This document shows positions 16,640 to 26,099 of a stretch of DNA of 64,000 nt, piece after piece. Both the position numbers and the translations under genes were made by a program. The stretch is from NCBI RefSeq assembly GCF_003313385.1, contig NZ_QMHN01000008.1, positions 1-64,000 on the forward strand, given 5' to 3'. A model generated the notes under the pieces. The model was given only the letters and a program-made list of their open reading frames with translations, did no database searches and was not told where the DNA came from. Numbering within the stretch: the stretch's first letter is position 1; the number at the start of each line of letters is the position of its first letter. The stretch is from Pedobacter chitinilyticus (GTDB taxonomy: Bacteria; Bacteroidota; Bacteroidia; Sphingobacteriales; Sphingobacteriaceae).

Positions 16640-17770
16640 TTAAGGCTTTATAATTTTCTCTGATAGTGCAATCAGTTCGCCTTGAGTGCTCTGTGCTGCT
16701 TCATTGGAGAGTAAGACAATGCCTGAGTTCGATTCTGGATAAAACACCATATAACTGCTGAAACCTAAACTACCACCTGTATGTGAAATGCTTCGTTTGC
16801 TGTTTCCCGCTTGTTTCACTTTCCAATTGAGCGCGATGGCACCGTCTTCCAATTTACCAAAAGTAGGTTGGTGACTTAATTTCACTGCTTCATTTGCTTC
16901 GTTGAGCTGAAACGCCATGTATTTTAACATGTCGGCACTGGTAGAGGCGATACTTGCGGCTACTTGTAAGTCTTCCCAATCAATGACAGGCATGATACGC
17001 CCTTTACCATCATAGCCTTTTGCCATTTGTACAGGCTGCTTTCCAGGTTTAATGAGTAAGGTATTTTTCATTTTCAGCGGCTCTACAAAATGCGTTTTCA
17101 ATAGTTGATCAAAAGGGCTTTGATAAACTGTTTCCATCATGTGTCCCAATAGTTGTGCGGCTGTATTGCAATGACGTGCCATCGTACCAGGTGCTACCTT
17201 TAATGTCACTTGATGAAGATCTCTGTAAAAATCTAGTTTGCTGTATTTTCGATGAACCGAATCCAATATATAATGGATTGAGTCTGGATTGGCCTTGCTA
17301 AAAAGATCCTTTTCTGGCATCCAGTTAGGCAGACCAGAAGTTAGATTTGCTAAATTGACTACGGTAATAGGTGTTCCATTGTAATTGAAATTAGGATATT
17401 CTTCTTTCAAATATTTACGGATATCGTCCTTTAGGCCAATTTTTTTATCCACTACCGCTTTAGCCAATAAGGTTGAGCCAAAGGTTTTAGTAATAGAGGC
17501 TAATTCATAAACGGTATTGGATGTCGGCAATTCCTGCTTATCTCTTGATGTTGAACCGTAATTGTAGAGATATGGTTTGCCATCTTTAATGATTCCTATG
17601 GACAAACCGACTCTAGCACTATTGTTCATAAATGTGGAAACGGTTTGGTCTACTAAAGAATCTAGTCCAGTTTTTAATTGATTATCGCTGGGGGTTTTGT
17701 TTGGATTGGTCTGAGCTACGCTAATTATTGAGTATGTCAGAAAAGCGAATGAGAGTAATGCTTGTTTCAT
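16640..17770 (-). CDS. Serine hydrolase, beta-lactamase class C fold
   Basis: 376 residues with a signal peptide (MKQALLSFAFLTYSIISVAQ). The first active-site motif is present as 'ELASITKTFGSTLLA' (Ser-Ile-Thr-Lys) and the third as 'ISHTGGSLGFSS' (His-Thr-Gly). The second motif, normally Tyr-x-Asn, reads 'ARHCNTAAQLLG': the tyrosine is replaced by histidine, one base change from a Tyr codon (CAT for TAT). Relatives act on D-amino-acid peptides, esters or peptidoglycan and rarely on antibiotics. With the Tyr changed, activity may be lowered or altered. It is alone, convergent with the GT117 gene. Confidence 0.88.
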   Translation of the reverse strand: MKQALLSFAFLTYSIISVAQTNPNKTPSDNQLKTGLDSLVDQTVSTFMNNSARVGLSIGIIKDGKPYLYNYGSTSRDKQELPTSNTVYELASITKTFGSTLLAKAVVDKKIGLKDDIRKYLKEEYPNFNYNGTPITVVNLANLTSGLPNWMPEKDLFSKANPDSIHYILDSVHRKYSKLDFYRDLHQVTLKVAPGTMARHCNTAAQLLGHMMETVYQSPFDQLLKTHFVEPLKMKNTLLIKPGKQPVQMAKGYDGKGRIMPVIDWEDLQVAASIASTSADMLKYMAFQLNEANEAVKLSHQPTFGKLEDGAIALNWKVKQAGNSKRSISHTGGSLGFSSYMVFYPESNSGIVLLSNEAAQSTQGELIALSEKIIKP

Positions 17771-17978
17771 CTATTTATCATTTGTTAACCATAAGACGAC
17801 CATATTTTCAAAAGGTTGCAAGATTTTCCCATAGCTAAGCGAGCGTATCTTAAAACGAGTCCTATCCACAAGACTAAATGTAACAAACCATAAAATGATC
17901 TGTCTTAATTCCGAACCAAAAACATCTATCTAGCAATTAGTTACTTAAACCCATTTTTAAACCTCAAAAAATAAAACT

Positions 17979-18785
17979 ATGCGCTATTCATTACTTTTTT
18001 TACTTTGCTTTTTTTTCGCTTTCTCTGCAAGTGCACAAAAAGACACTGTTTTTATCTCAGAAAAAAACATCAACCCAAAAGTTTTACGAGAAGGCACCCA
18101 TCGATACCTTGTGTATTTTAAAATGAGCAAGGACTCGGTGCGCACGCAAACCCAATTTTGGACAAGAACCATCAAAAAGACGGATTACCATGGAGTACCA
18201 GCCATTGAAATTGATCAGATATGGGAAGATAAAGACAGCATTATGCATATTGTCAAATCGGTTTCGGATGCCAAAACCATGAAACCGCTGTACCATCAAA
18301 CGTGGTGGAAAGTGCAAACTTCGAGAACATCTCCGACAAAAACAGTGAGTGCAACTACGGTTGATTTTTTAAACAAAACCGTTGAATACAATGGGAACAG
18401 GTTAAGTGATACTGATACCGAAAAGCAACCCAAAGCCATATGGGACGGATACAAATCATCTGTAGACAAGTTTTTCCTCAATTGGCATTCAGACTTAGAG
18501 ACTTTTCCGCTATTACCCTACAAAGATGGATTGACTTTTGTTATTCCATTTTACGATCCTGGTACAGCTTCTAGTCTTCAAAAGGTTGCTTACACCGTTA
18601 GCGGCTCTGCCCAACTTGTTGGTTACGATGATCAAAAGATTGATTGTTGGTTACTGACGCACGAAAGCAAAGGAAACAAGGAGGTTTTTTGGATCAGTAA
18701 AAAAACAAATGAGGTATTAAAGTTAGAGCAAGAAATAAACGGAAAACTTTATAGATATAAAATAAAGCTAGGTTTTAGTAGCTAA
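17979..18785 (+). CDS. Secreted protein with DUF3108-like beta-fold
   Basis: 268 residues with a signal peptide (MRYSLLFLLCFFFAFSASAQ). The rest is rich in alternating strands ending 'KEVFWISKKTNEVLKLEQEINGKLYRYKIKLGF', a closing pattern typical of DUF3108-like periplasmic lipid-binding-type folds ('W.s.dtr.vlk...'). The domain call is by pattern only. Role unknown. It is followed after 14 bases by the 115-bp tandem repeat, and no separate terminator is seen before that repeat. Confidence 0.75.
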   Translation: MRYSLLFLLCFFFAFSASAQKDTVFISEKNINPKVLREGTHRYLVYFKMSKDSVRTQTQFWTRTIKKTDYHGVPAIEIDQIWEDKDSIMHIVKSVSDAKTMKPLYHQTWWKVQTSRTSPTKTVSATTVDFLNKTVEYNGNRLSDTDTEKQPKAIWDGYKSSVDKFFLNWHSDLETFPLLPYKDGLTFVIPFYDPGTASSLQKVAYTVSGSAQLVGYDDQKIDCWLLTHESKGNKEVFWISKKTNEVLKLEQEINGKLYRYKIKLGFSS

Positions 18786-18799
18786 CGGGATACGCCCCT

Positions 18800-19213
18800 T
18801 ATGTGTCTATGTGGTTATAAGTTTCCTTTAGTTTTAAAAAATCTATAAATGAACCACATAGACACATAGCAAACCCATAGCTTTAATAAATGGAGCTTAT
18901 TCTTCTTAAAGTCCTATGTGTCTATGTGGTTATAAGTTTCCTTTAGTTTTAAAAAATCTATAAATGAACCACATAGACACATAGCAAACCCATAGCTTTA
19001 ATAAATGGAGCTTATTCTTCTTAAAGTCCTATGTGTCTATGTGGTTATAAGTTTCCTTTAGTTTTAAAAAATCTATAAATGAACCACATAGGCACATAGC
19101 AAGCCCATAGCTTTAATAAATGGAGTTTATTCTTCTTAAAGTCCTATGTTTCTATGTGGTTATATTTCCCTTTATATTTAAAAATCTATAAATAAACCAC
19201 ATAGATACATAGG
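18800..19213. repeat. 115-bp tandem repeat, 3.6 copies, each with an 18-bp inverted repeat
   Basis: Units start at 18800, 18915, 19030 and 19145 (exact 115-base period); the fourth stops after about 70 bases. Each unit holds CTATGTGTCTATGTGGTT and, about 34 bases later, its reverse complement AACCACATAGACACATAG, so each can form an 18-bp stem. Copies 1 and 2 are essentially identical; copy 3 has single changes; copy 4 is the most diverged and its arms differ at the same paired position. It fills the gap between two convergent genes (stops at 18785 and 19243) and so may serve as a bidirectional transcription end. Confidence 0.92.
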
Positions 19214-19242
19214 AAAATGAATAGCGGCTAATCTTTGCTTTG

Positions 19243-21600
19243 TTATTTAATATCCACTTTTTCAACTCCATAGTTTACGCCAATTCGTAAAGCTTTCAAA
19301 CCACTTACTCCTTGTAGCTCTTCGAGTTCGAGCATTTCTACATCCGACATTAAAAGTCCTTGTTCTTGTAAGTAGCTGATGTAGGTGAGGTATTCATTCG
19401 CCTCGAAAGCGTTATAATAAATCATGGCAATTTTGCCAGGCTGGGTTAGTCTTTCGTCCTTATCCTTGATTTTCACTTTATCGATGCGTTTTTTAATCAC
19501 CTCATAGCGAATGTTATAAGTTCCTTCTACGTCAAAGCGTCGCTCATCATTTCTAAAACTAATATCAATAGGGTTTGAATGAATGAAAATGAGCTGGGTA
19601 GTTAACAATGGTTTCTCCATTTTATCTACCAAGCGGTTGGTTAAACGTGCAATTTCCACCATTGATTGCAATTGCCAAAGCCGCATGTTCTTTAAGAAAA
19701 GCATGTCAAATGGTTTGTCAGGAGCAATGTCCTGTCCAATGTAAATATCGTATTCTACCCCATCGGTACGGAATTTCGCAAAATAAAACGGAAAGGTTTT
19801 CTGCAATTCGTCTTGGGCACTTTCTAAATACTCTCCTACTGAGGCGTTGATGAACTGCATGGATGTTTCCAAAGTTCTTCGGTTTTTGAAGGCTTCTCCT
19901 GTTTCTGGATTGATGCTTTCAAAATATTCATCTACAATGGCCTTGGTTGAAGGGTGGTTTTTTTCGACATGTTTCAATACAGGGTATACCTCGAACTCCA
20001 AAAACTCATTTAACGAATCTTCGTCACTAGAACTAATAAAAGCATCGGTTCTTTGCATCCAGTTTTTACAACTGTACAGGATTTTGTCTATTAAATCAAG
20101 CTTTACTGTTTTCTTTAACGCAATTAGCGATGTGCTCAGCTTATTTAACTGCAGTTTTAAATCTTCTTTTAAGGCTTGATTTCGTTCTATGGTAGAATTT
20201 CTAATATCAATAGCCCCAAATAATGGGTATAGATTTTTGAAGGTAACGGTTTCAATATCTTGAGCATTTTTGTTGCCTTTGTTTTTCTTGATGAATTCCC
20301 ACACCTGCTCATTAAATTTCCACTGCACGGAAGGTTGTAATGCCGTAAATTTATCTTTAAGCACTTCGTCCATCTTGGTGTTAAATTCTTCTATACGATA
20401 CTGGAAAAGCTGTCCTAGAAGCGGCATCGCCGAATGCAAACGCGAGAGTAGCATGTCGTCAATCAGTACTTCTTTTTTTGAGTAAATTTCCAATATCCCT
20501 ACTAGTTGTGCATTGTAAAAAACAGGCAAAATAGAATACGATTGGATACCGCTTTTTCGAATGGCCTCCATAAATGGGGTTTTCTCTATTTGCTCATCCG
20601 TAATTTTATTAAAAAAGATCGGTTGCGGATTATTCTTGTATAGTTCTAACTGATTATAAAAAATGCTGTCATCTATGCCGAAATGTTTGCCCGCATTAAT
20701 GAGAATACTCGAATCGTCATCGACATCTAGCACAGGCTTATCGTTTACCGTAATCAAGGGCAACAATCCAAATTCGATATCTGCATTCCCGCCCAATGTT
20801 CTCAGGGTTTGAATGACATGTTGGTAAGCCTCGGTTTGATAGTTATGGTTCACCAACGATTCCCTAATGCCATCGATGGCGTGCTGTAGTGTTACGTCCG
20901 TTACCGAAATTACGGTAAAACCATCAAACTTGAAATCGCTCAGGGGTAATACTTCATGTAGCAATTCCAAACCACGCTCATCGTCTACAAAGCCCGAGAA
21001 TTGCTCAAAATTAAGTACTGGTAATTCTTTTTTATTATAACTGATATCTACAAACTGCGTGTCTACGTTCACATTATAATACTGCGTCAAGCCTGTTTCT
21101 GGATTGTTATAGGCAAAGCGCATTTCGTTATTGGTTAAAGCCGAATAGTTATAGTATCGCTTTAAAATCACGTTATAAATGAACTTGATTTGGTCTTTTT
21201 CTTTTTGTTTTTGATATTCTCCTCCAGCTTTGCTGTGCTCTTCTACATTTTTTTGAATGAAGTTATAAAGCAAATCGGTACTGAAGAAAATTTGATCTGG
21301 AACTGGCGTACTTAGTGCCCAATACAATTCCTTTTCGTTGGCCATTAAAGGCGTTAAAATGGTAAAAATGAGTTCCAACGTTTCTTTGTACTGAGCCAAA
21401 TCCTCAACCATCAGGTTTTTAGCCAAAGCCCCTTCCTTCTCTATCTTTTCTAGTAAAAACCTGTAGAATTCCTTTTTAATGGTTTCTTCGGTTTTTAACC
21501 TCCTTTTTAAATAAGCAACCAATGGCCTGAAAGAGAGATTCCACTCTATCTGACAGGCAATACATTCGTTTTTATTTATTTTTATAACGTTGGTGTTCAT
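19243..21600 (-). CDS. GAF-domain protein, last gene of the ppk1 operon
   Basis: 785 residues, no signal peptide or membrane segment, so cytoplasmic. The N-terminus has a Cys-x-x-Cys pair ('NECIACQIEWNLSFRP', residues 14 and 17). A GAF-like region lies near 340-400 ('SGIQSYSILPVFYNAQLVGILEIYSKKEVLIDD'), with a helical, dimerisation-type region after it and a long C-terminal helical and beta part ('YDIYIGQDIAPDKPFDMLFLKNMRLWQLQSM'). No output domain (kinase, cyclase, HTH) is recognisable. GAF domains bind small ligands or act in dimer signalling. It starts 3 bases after the phosphatase-barrel gene. I do not know a characterised relative. Confidence 0.85.
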   Translation of the reverse strand: MNTNVIKINKNECIACQIEWNLSFRPLVAYLKRRLKTEETIKKEFYRFLLEKIEKEGALAKNLMVEDLAQYKETLELIFTILTPLMANEKELYWALSTPVPDQIFFSTDLLYNFIQKNVEEHSKAGGEYQKQKEKDQIKFIYNVILKRYYNYSALTNNEMRFAYNNPETGLTQYYNVNVDTQFVDISYNKKELPVLNFEQFSGFVDDERGLELLHEVLPLSDFKFDGFTVISVTDVTLQHAIDGIRESLVNHNYQTEAYQHVIQTLRTLGGNADIEFGLLPLITVNDKPVLDVDDDSSILINAGKHFGIDDSIFYNQLELYKNNPQPIFFNKITDEQIEKTPFMEAIRKSGIQSYSILPVFYNAQLVGILEIYSKKEVLIDDMLLSRLHSAMPLLGQLFQYRIEEFNTKMDEVLKDKFTALQPSVQWKFNEQVWEFIKKNKGNKNAQDIETVTFKNLYPLFGAIDIRNSTIERNQALKEDLKLQLNKLSTSLIALKKTVKLDLIDKILYSCKNWMQRTDAFISSSDEDSLNEFLEFEVYPVLKHVEKNHPSTKAIVDEYFESINPETGEAFKNRRTLETSMQFINASVGEYLESAQDELQKTFPFYFAKFRTDGVEYDIYIGQDIAPDKPFDMLFLKNMRLWQLQSMVEIARLTNRLVDKMEKPLLTTQLIFIHSNPIDISFRNDERRFDVEGTYNIRYEVIKKRIDKVKIKDKDERLTQPGKIAMIYYNAFEANEYLTYISYLQEQGLLMSDVEMLELEELQGVSGLKALRIGVNYGVEKVDIK

Positions 21601-21603
21601 TAC

Positions 21604-24600
21604 TTAAAATCTAAAGTTCATTGAAAATTGAGGATACCAGCCCTCTTTTGAATAAGCGGCAATTATTCTTAAAATGGTTAACTGTGCTGGTGAGAAGTAC
21701 AGACCGCCACCTACGCCATGATGCCAATTATCGGAAGCATCATTTCTTTCCCATACTCTTCCCACATCATACAACCCCATTAGTCCTACTTGGCCAGGTA
21801 ATACATAACTGATAAAATCGCCCAGTTTTAACCTTAACTCCAAATTATTGTAAAAACTATGCTTGCCCGCAAAGCGATATTGCCTGTAGCCTAATAGCGT
21901 ACCTTCGCCTCCCAAATAGGCATATTGATAAAAAGCAGGATTACCTACCGTTACCGCGCCGCCAAATCTGTTGGCCAATACCAAATTGGCACGTCCATCT
22001 AAGTTTTTGTACAAAGCTATGGAGCCGTTAAATTGCGCAAATGACCTTGCAGCACTGCTCACCCCTTGATAGCCTAATAACTTAAAATCGATATAGCTTC
22101 CTAAGGTGGGTAGCATTTCGTTATCCTTGGTGTTATTAATGAAGTTAACGATTGCGCCTACATACAGTTTTTCACGATCGATCACCAAACGATCTGACGA
22201 GTTTAGCTCCGATACGTTATTGATGAATTTATTTTGGTTATCCTCTTTATCGAAAGTATAGAATTGGAAGCTTGGCCCTACACTAAAGGTAGATTTTGGC
22301 CTACGCCAGCGTAAACTGGTTTCGAACTGAAAGAGGTTCATTCGGGTGCGGTAATATCTAATGTTGTTGTCGAAGGAGGTTTCGTTACCTACGCCAAAAA
22401 AGTTTCGGGTATTGTCTGGTGCCTGCACACTGGCATGCACCACCACATCAGCATTGCCAATAGCTTTTAACCAATCGCCAGTATATTTAAACCTAACCGC
22501 CGAAGTGGCAAAGGCATATAACATCCTAAAGGACTGCGAATTTCCGTAGGGTTGTTTTCTGAAGCCTGGGTTGGTAATGTTCATGAACGCTCCTAAAGAA
22601 AAGCCATCATCTACGTTGAAACCTACGTTTGGATAGAGCGAGGTTCTGCTATACAAATCCTTGCCCAAATAAGTAGCATTACCTGTATCGCTAGATAGTT
22701 TTGTGCGCAGTTTATTGGCTGCTTCGCCTTCAAATATATTCTCATCTTTAAGGCCAAACAAGCGAACGGATTGACGAGAAGCGGTTACATTGTACACTTT
22801 TTTCCCATGCCCAGCAATGATTTTCAAAGTAATGGGCGAAGTTTTATTGTTGAGGAATACGCTGTCATTTCCGTCTCGCATATATAAGCGAATTTGTTTT
22901 GTGGTTTTAGGATCGAAAACGCGGCTGAAAGTTACATCTTTTACATTCCCCGACTTGTTGATTTTGTACAGTTCTACTTTCAAATGACCATTGTCTAAAC
23001 TGTTAATCTCGGCCTTCTCATTTTTATGGCTCGCTTGCACGTCTACAATGCGATTGAAAAAGTGGTAATACTCATTCATCACCTTGGGAATGGTGGCTTT
23101 ACGTTGTTTAAGTTGCGCCAAAAATTGGTCATGCCTTAACGCATAGCTTTCTTTAGGCAGTCTTTTTAAAGCTTCCTCAAAAATCTCGTCGGTAAAAAGG
23201 TCACAAAACTCCTTCACATCCTTGTCCCATTGTTCTTCGGTATATTGTGACAACAGTTTGCTATTCATCGCCCTGCCTTCCCATAAGAACCAGTTTCCAT
23301 CTTTCAAATCTCTTTCGAAGCCTTGCATCATTGGCAGCAAATCAGATTTTTGAGCAAAACGCTGAATTTTACCATCGGCCCTAAAGAATACTTGGTCACG
23401 GTCTCTTGGGATGGCGATATATTTCAAACCTTTTTTGGTGCTATCGGCTTTCCAACGCCATTGGTCTTCGTGTCGATCCCAATCGCCTAGCAACACATCC
23501 AAAGCCTTTGCCCTTAAGTACAACTTTGCATCGTAAGTATTGTCGTTGTCTTTATCTAGCTTTTTAAGCATTTTGGCTGTATTGTCCGAAGGTCCAAGGG
23601 GATTTCTTTCTTCCAATAGGCATATTGTGTTTTCAAATAAGGAAGCGTAATCGCCCAAATTTTTATCAGGAGAAACCAAACCAATCATCGGGTTGCTATG
23701 AGGTACGCCCGCAGCTTTAGCCAAAACAGGCACCACCAATGCCGTGAATGGATGTTGTGAAGCCATGTTGTCACGCATTACATCTTTAGCGAAGGTATTC
23801 CTCAATCCTTGCGGCAATAATACTTCAGGGTATTTCTCGACACTGCGCAGTACATATTCCTTACCGTTTTTATCCTCCAATCTTAAGGAACGAGATTGGT
23901 TACCCCCACCCAATTGGGTTGGTTTTAAACCTCCCGCTATTTCCGAAATACGGATGACAGGTACTTTGGTATCCGTAGCATAGTCTTTCCGATAGTTATC
24001 GCCAAACAGGTAACGGTGAAACCTGCTTACACTGTCGAACGATGGCTTTACTTTGACCATCACACTGTCCGCCGTAATTACTTTGGCTAATTTTGAGGGT
24101 GTATTTTCTGTTTTTTGAAAAGGCTGTGTATAGCTAAAAACTTTGTTTACGCCTGTATCGCTAAAGGTGTAATATTCGTAGCGCATGTCATTATTCATCA
24201 GCTGATCGGCTACCACGTAACCATTTTGAAAGCTATGGAATAGTGAGTTTTTTCCAAGCTTATTGGGTGAGTGCTTTGCTCCTGCCCCACTTACAATTTG
24301 CAATTGTTTATTTTTGATCAGCTGTAAACCATGCTCGTGCCCTGCAGCGTAAACCACGTTAGGGACCTCACCAAAAACACCATTCACCTTTTCTATCATT
24401 TCCTTATATAAAGGATGTTTCATATCCTCTGGGCTTAAAAAAGTTGTTCGTAAAAAAGGATAAAGGGAGCCGATGATTGGTAAAGGGATATATAAATTTT
24501 TATTGAGCGAGGTCAGTGGGAAAAGATGATTTTTAAAAGTAAAGTAACCACCATGTGCTCCATAACTTTGGAAAGGATGGTGAGAGGCCAAAATGATCAT

Positions 24601-25194
24601 TTTATCCTTATTTTGGTCGAAGAGCTCCCGCATTCGCATGATCACCTCTTCTTTGCTATTGCATTCGCAATCTGGATTTGCTTTATCATAAGGAAAAAGC
24701 CACCATTCACTATCGTAAGCAATGATGGTCAATTTATCTGTAAGGTTAATGGCTACAGGATTGGGGCAACCATTATCAGGAATAAGCTTGAGCAAAGGAT
24801 CGTTAAAAGAAGCTAAATACTGCCCCTGCGCCTGAATTTTAGCCAAACCATTGGGACCAGATTTATCCCAATCGTGATTGCCTGGCACAAAGTAAACCGC
24901 AGCACCGTTGGCACGCATGGGTTCAAACTGCGATTTTAAAATCTGCTCGGTTTCTTTAATGTTATTGCTTCCTGGCAAAGCCATCCCCGTAGGGTAAATA
25001 TTATCTCCCAAGAAAAGGGTGGTTGTTTTTCCTTTGATGACATGGTTTGCCGCACTTTTTAGAGATTCTAGTTGGCCCGTATTCATTTCTCCAGCATCGC
25101 CAATTAAAATGACACGGTATTTTACTTCTTGCTGTGCAAAAGCAAACAAGTTAGTTAAGGTAAATAGAACGATTAGCGTAATTTTTTTAAGCAT
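21604..25194 (-). CDS. Calcineurin-like phosphatase fused to an outer-membrane beta-barrel
   Basis: 1196 residues with a signal peptide (MLKKITLIVLFTLTNLFAFAQ). The metallophosphoesterase domain fills about residues 25-330 with all motifs: 'GDAGE' (32-36), 'GDNIY' (63-67), 'GNHDWD' (about 105), 'ASHHPFQSYG' and 'GHEHGLQ'. A middle region (about 400-780) has no clear name ('DRDQVFFRADGK', 'YLRAKALDVLLGDWDRHEDQW'; the last resembles kinase-like Asp motifs of HipA/FAM20-type folds, a weak hint). The last 400 residues are strand-rich and end in '...YPQFSMNFRF', a BamA/Omp85-like barrel with terminal Phe. So a surface or periplasmic phosphatase is anchored in the outer membrane. Third downstream of ppk1 in the operon. 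Confidence 0.9.
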   Translation of the reverse strand: MLKKITLIVLFTLTNLFAFAQQEVKYRVILIGDAGEMNTGQLESLKSAANHVIKGKTTTLFLGDNIYPTGMALPGSNNIKETEQILKSQFEPMRANGAAVYFVPGNHDWDKSGPNGLAKIQAQGQYLASFNDPLLKLIPDNGCPNPVAINLTDKLTIIAYDSEWWLFPYDKANPDCECNSKEEVIMRMRELFDQNKDKMIILASHHPFQSYGAHGGYFTFKNHLFPLTSLNKNLYIPLPIIGSLYPFLRTTFLSPEDMKHPLYKEMIEKVNGVFGEVPNVVYAAGHEHGLQLIKNKQLQIVSGAGAKHSPNKLGKNSLFHSFQNGYVVADQLMNNDMRYEYYTFSDTGVNKVFSYTQPFQKTENTPSKLAKVITADSVMVKVKPSFDSVSRFHRYLFGDNYRKDYATDTKVPVIRISEIAGGLKPTQLGGGNQSRSLRLEDKNGKEYVLRSVEKYPEVLLPQGLRNTFAKDVMRDNMASQHPFTALVVPVLAKAAGVPHSNPMIGLVSPDKNLGDYASLFENTICLLEERNPLGPSDNTAKMLKKLDKDNDNTYDAKLYLRAKALDVLLGDWDRHEDQWRWKADSTKKGLKYIAIPRDRDQVFFRADGKIQRFAQKSDLLPMMQGFERDLKDGNWFLWEGRAMNSKLLSQYTEEQWDKDVKEFCDLFTDEIFEEALKRLPKESYALRHDQFLAQLKQRKATIPKVMNEYYHFFNRIVDVQASHKNEKAEINSLDNGHLKVELYKINKSGNVKDVTFSRVFDPKTTKQIRLYMRDGNDSVFLNNKTSPITLKIIAGHGKKVYNVTASRQSVRLFGLKDENIFEGEAANKLRTKLSSDTGNATYLGKDLYSRTSLYPNVGFNVDDGFSLGAFMNITNPGFRKQPYGNSQSFRMLYAFATSAVRFKYTGDWLKAIGNADVVVHASVQAPDNTRNFFGVGNETSFDNNIRYYRTRMNLFQFETSLRWRRPKSTFSVGPSFQFYTFDKEDNQNKFINNVSELNSSDRLVIDREKLYVGAIVNFINNTKDNEMLPTLGSYIDFKLLGYQGVSSAARSFAQFNGSIALYKNLDGRANLVLANRFGGAVTVGNPAFYQYAYLGGEGTLLGYRQYRFAGKHSFYNNLELRLKLGDFISYVLPGQVGLMGLYDVGRVWERNDASDNWHHGVGGGLYFSPAQLTILRIIAAYSKEGWYPQFSMNFRF

Positions 25195-25197
25195 AAG

Positions 25198-26097
25198 CTA
25201 CTTTTTTGTTCTTTTATAATCAAATCTCAAAATATTTCCATACTGGGTATCGCTACCTTCGTTGGAGATAAATAGGTTCCCTTGCTTGTCGAAGGCAATT
25301 CCCTCAGGTTGGTTAAATGTATTGGAGCTTAAATGGTAGGCGGCTTTAATTTTCCAATGCTGATCAGCTACGACCAATGCCTTGTTAATGGCTGATACGA
25401 TGTACCATTCTTTGGTGATGGGATGCTGCGCCAAAGCTGATGGATGAAATGTTCCTTTTTTGCGACCAGTTAATTTTTCAAGGGTACTGGCATCTACATT
25501 AAAGTTGCTGGCCAAGGTAAAGCGACCATCATTTTGCATGTTTAGGATAAAACCACTGGTGTTTTTTGAGCCTTTATCTTGTTTACATTCCTTGCACAAC
25601 ACATAAAGTTGTCCATTGGCTGGATTGGCATACATGGCTTCGTATTCGCCTTTGGGTAAAATCGACTTGGTTTCTATTACGTTTGAGGCTTGCTCTTTCT
25701 GGGTCTCGGTAAGCGGAAATGCATATAAATCGCCATTACTTTTAAGCACGATGACTTTGTTTTTGGCTATCGCGATATCTTCATAATCGCCATTTTTAGC
25801 AAACTTGGTAGAGGTGTGTTTTTTTGATCCCAAAGGAAACACAAATACTCTCCCTTCTTCGTCTTGCTCGGCGTAAACCGTAGCATTATTTCCATTTAAG
25901 AAAGCAATGCCCGATATTTCCTGCAATACGTCTGGCATGTTATATTTTTGCGGGGTAGCCAGGTTGTAACCTGGTGGATTTGCATTCTTTTTTGTTTTTT
26001 CCTGTGCACAAGAAAGTAAAGTAATAGCGCAACCAAAACAGCTGGCAAAAAATAAAAACAAAAATTTCTGATATCTTTTGATGGCGTAATTATTCAT
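25198..26097 (-). CDS. SdiA-regulated-domain lipoprotein
   Basis: 299 residues. An N-terminal hydrophobic stretch ends in a lipobox-like 'ITLLSCAQEK', predicting a lipoprotein. The mature part carries the SdiA-regulated beta-propeller pattern: 'LQEISGIAFLNGNNATVYAEQDEEGRVFVFPL', 'YEDIAIAKNKVIVLKSNGDLYAFPL', 'PSALAQHPITKEWYIVSAINKALVV' and 'NQPEGIAFDKQGNLFISNEG' (all quoted in part). Related proteins are periplasmic or surface propellers, some calcium-binding or with phytase-like folds. Placement 2 bases after ppk1 and 3 before the phosphatase-barrel gene suggests an envelope partner of that phosphatase (inference). Confidence 0.85.
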   Translation of the reverse strand: MNNYAIKRYQKFLFLFFASCFGCAITLLSCAQEKTKKNANPPGYNLATPQKYNMPDVLQEISGIAFLNGNNATVYAEQDEEGRVFVFPLGSKKHTSTKFAKNGDYEDIAIAKNKVIVLKSNGDLYAFPLTETQKEQASNVIETKSILPKGEYEAMYANPANGQLYVLCKECKQDKGSKNTSGFILNMQNDGRFTLASNFNVDASTLEKLTGRKKGTFHPSALAQHPITKEWYIVSAINKALVVADQHWKIKAAYHLSSNTFNQPEGIAFDKQGNLFISNEGSDTQYGNILRFDYKRTKK

Positions 26098-26099
26098 GG

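Noticed and set aside
18800-19213. CRISPR array
   Set aside because: The 115-base units have no variable spacers and are repeated whole; no cas genes are near.
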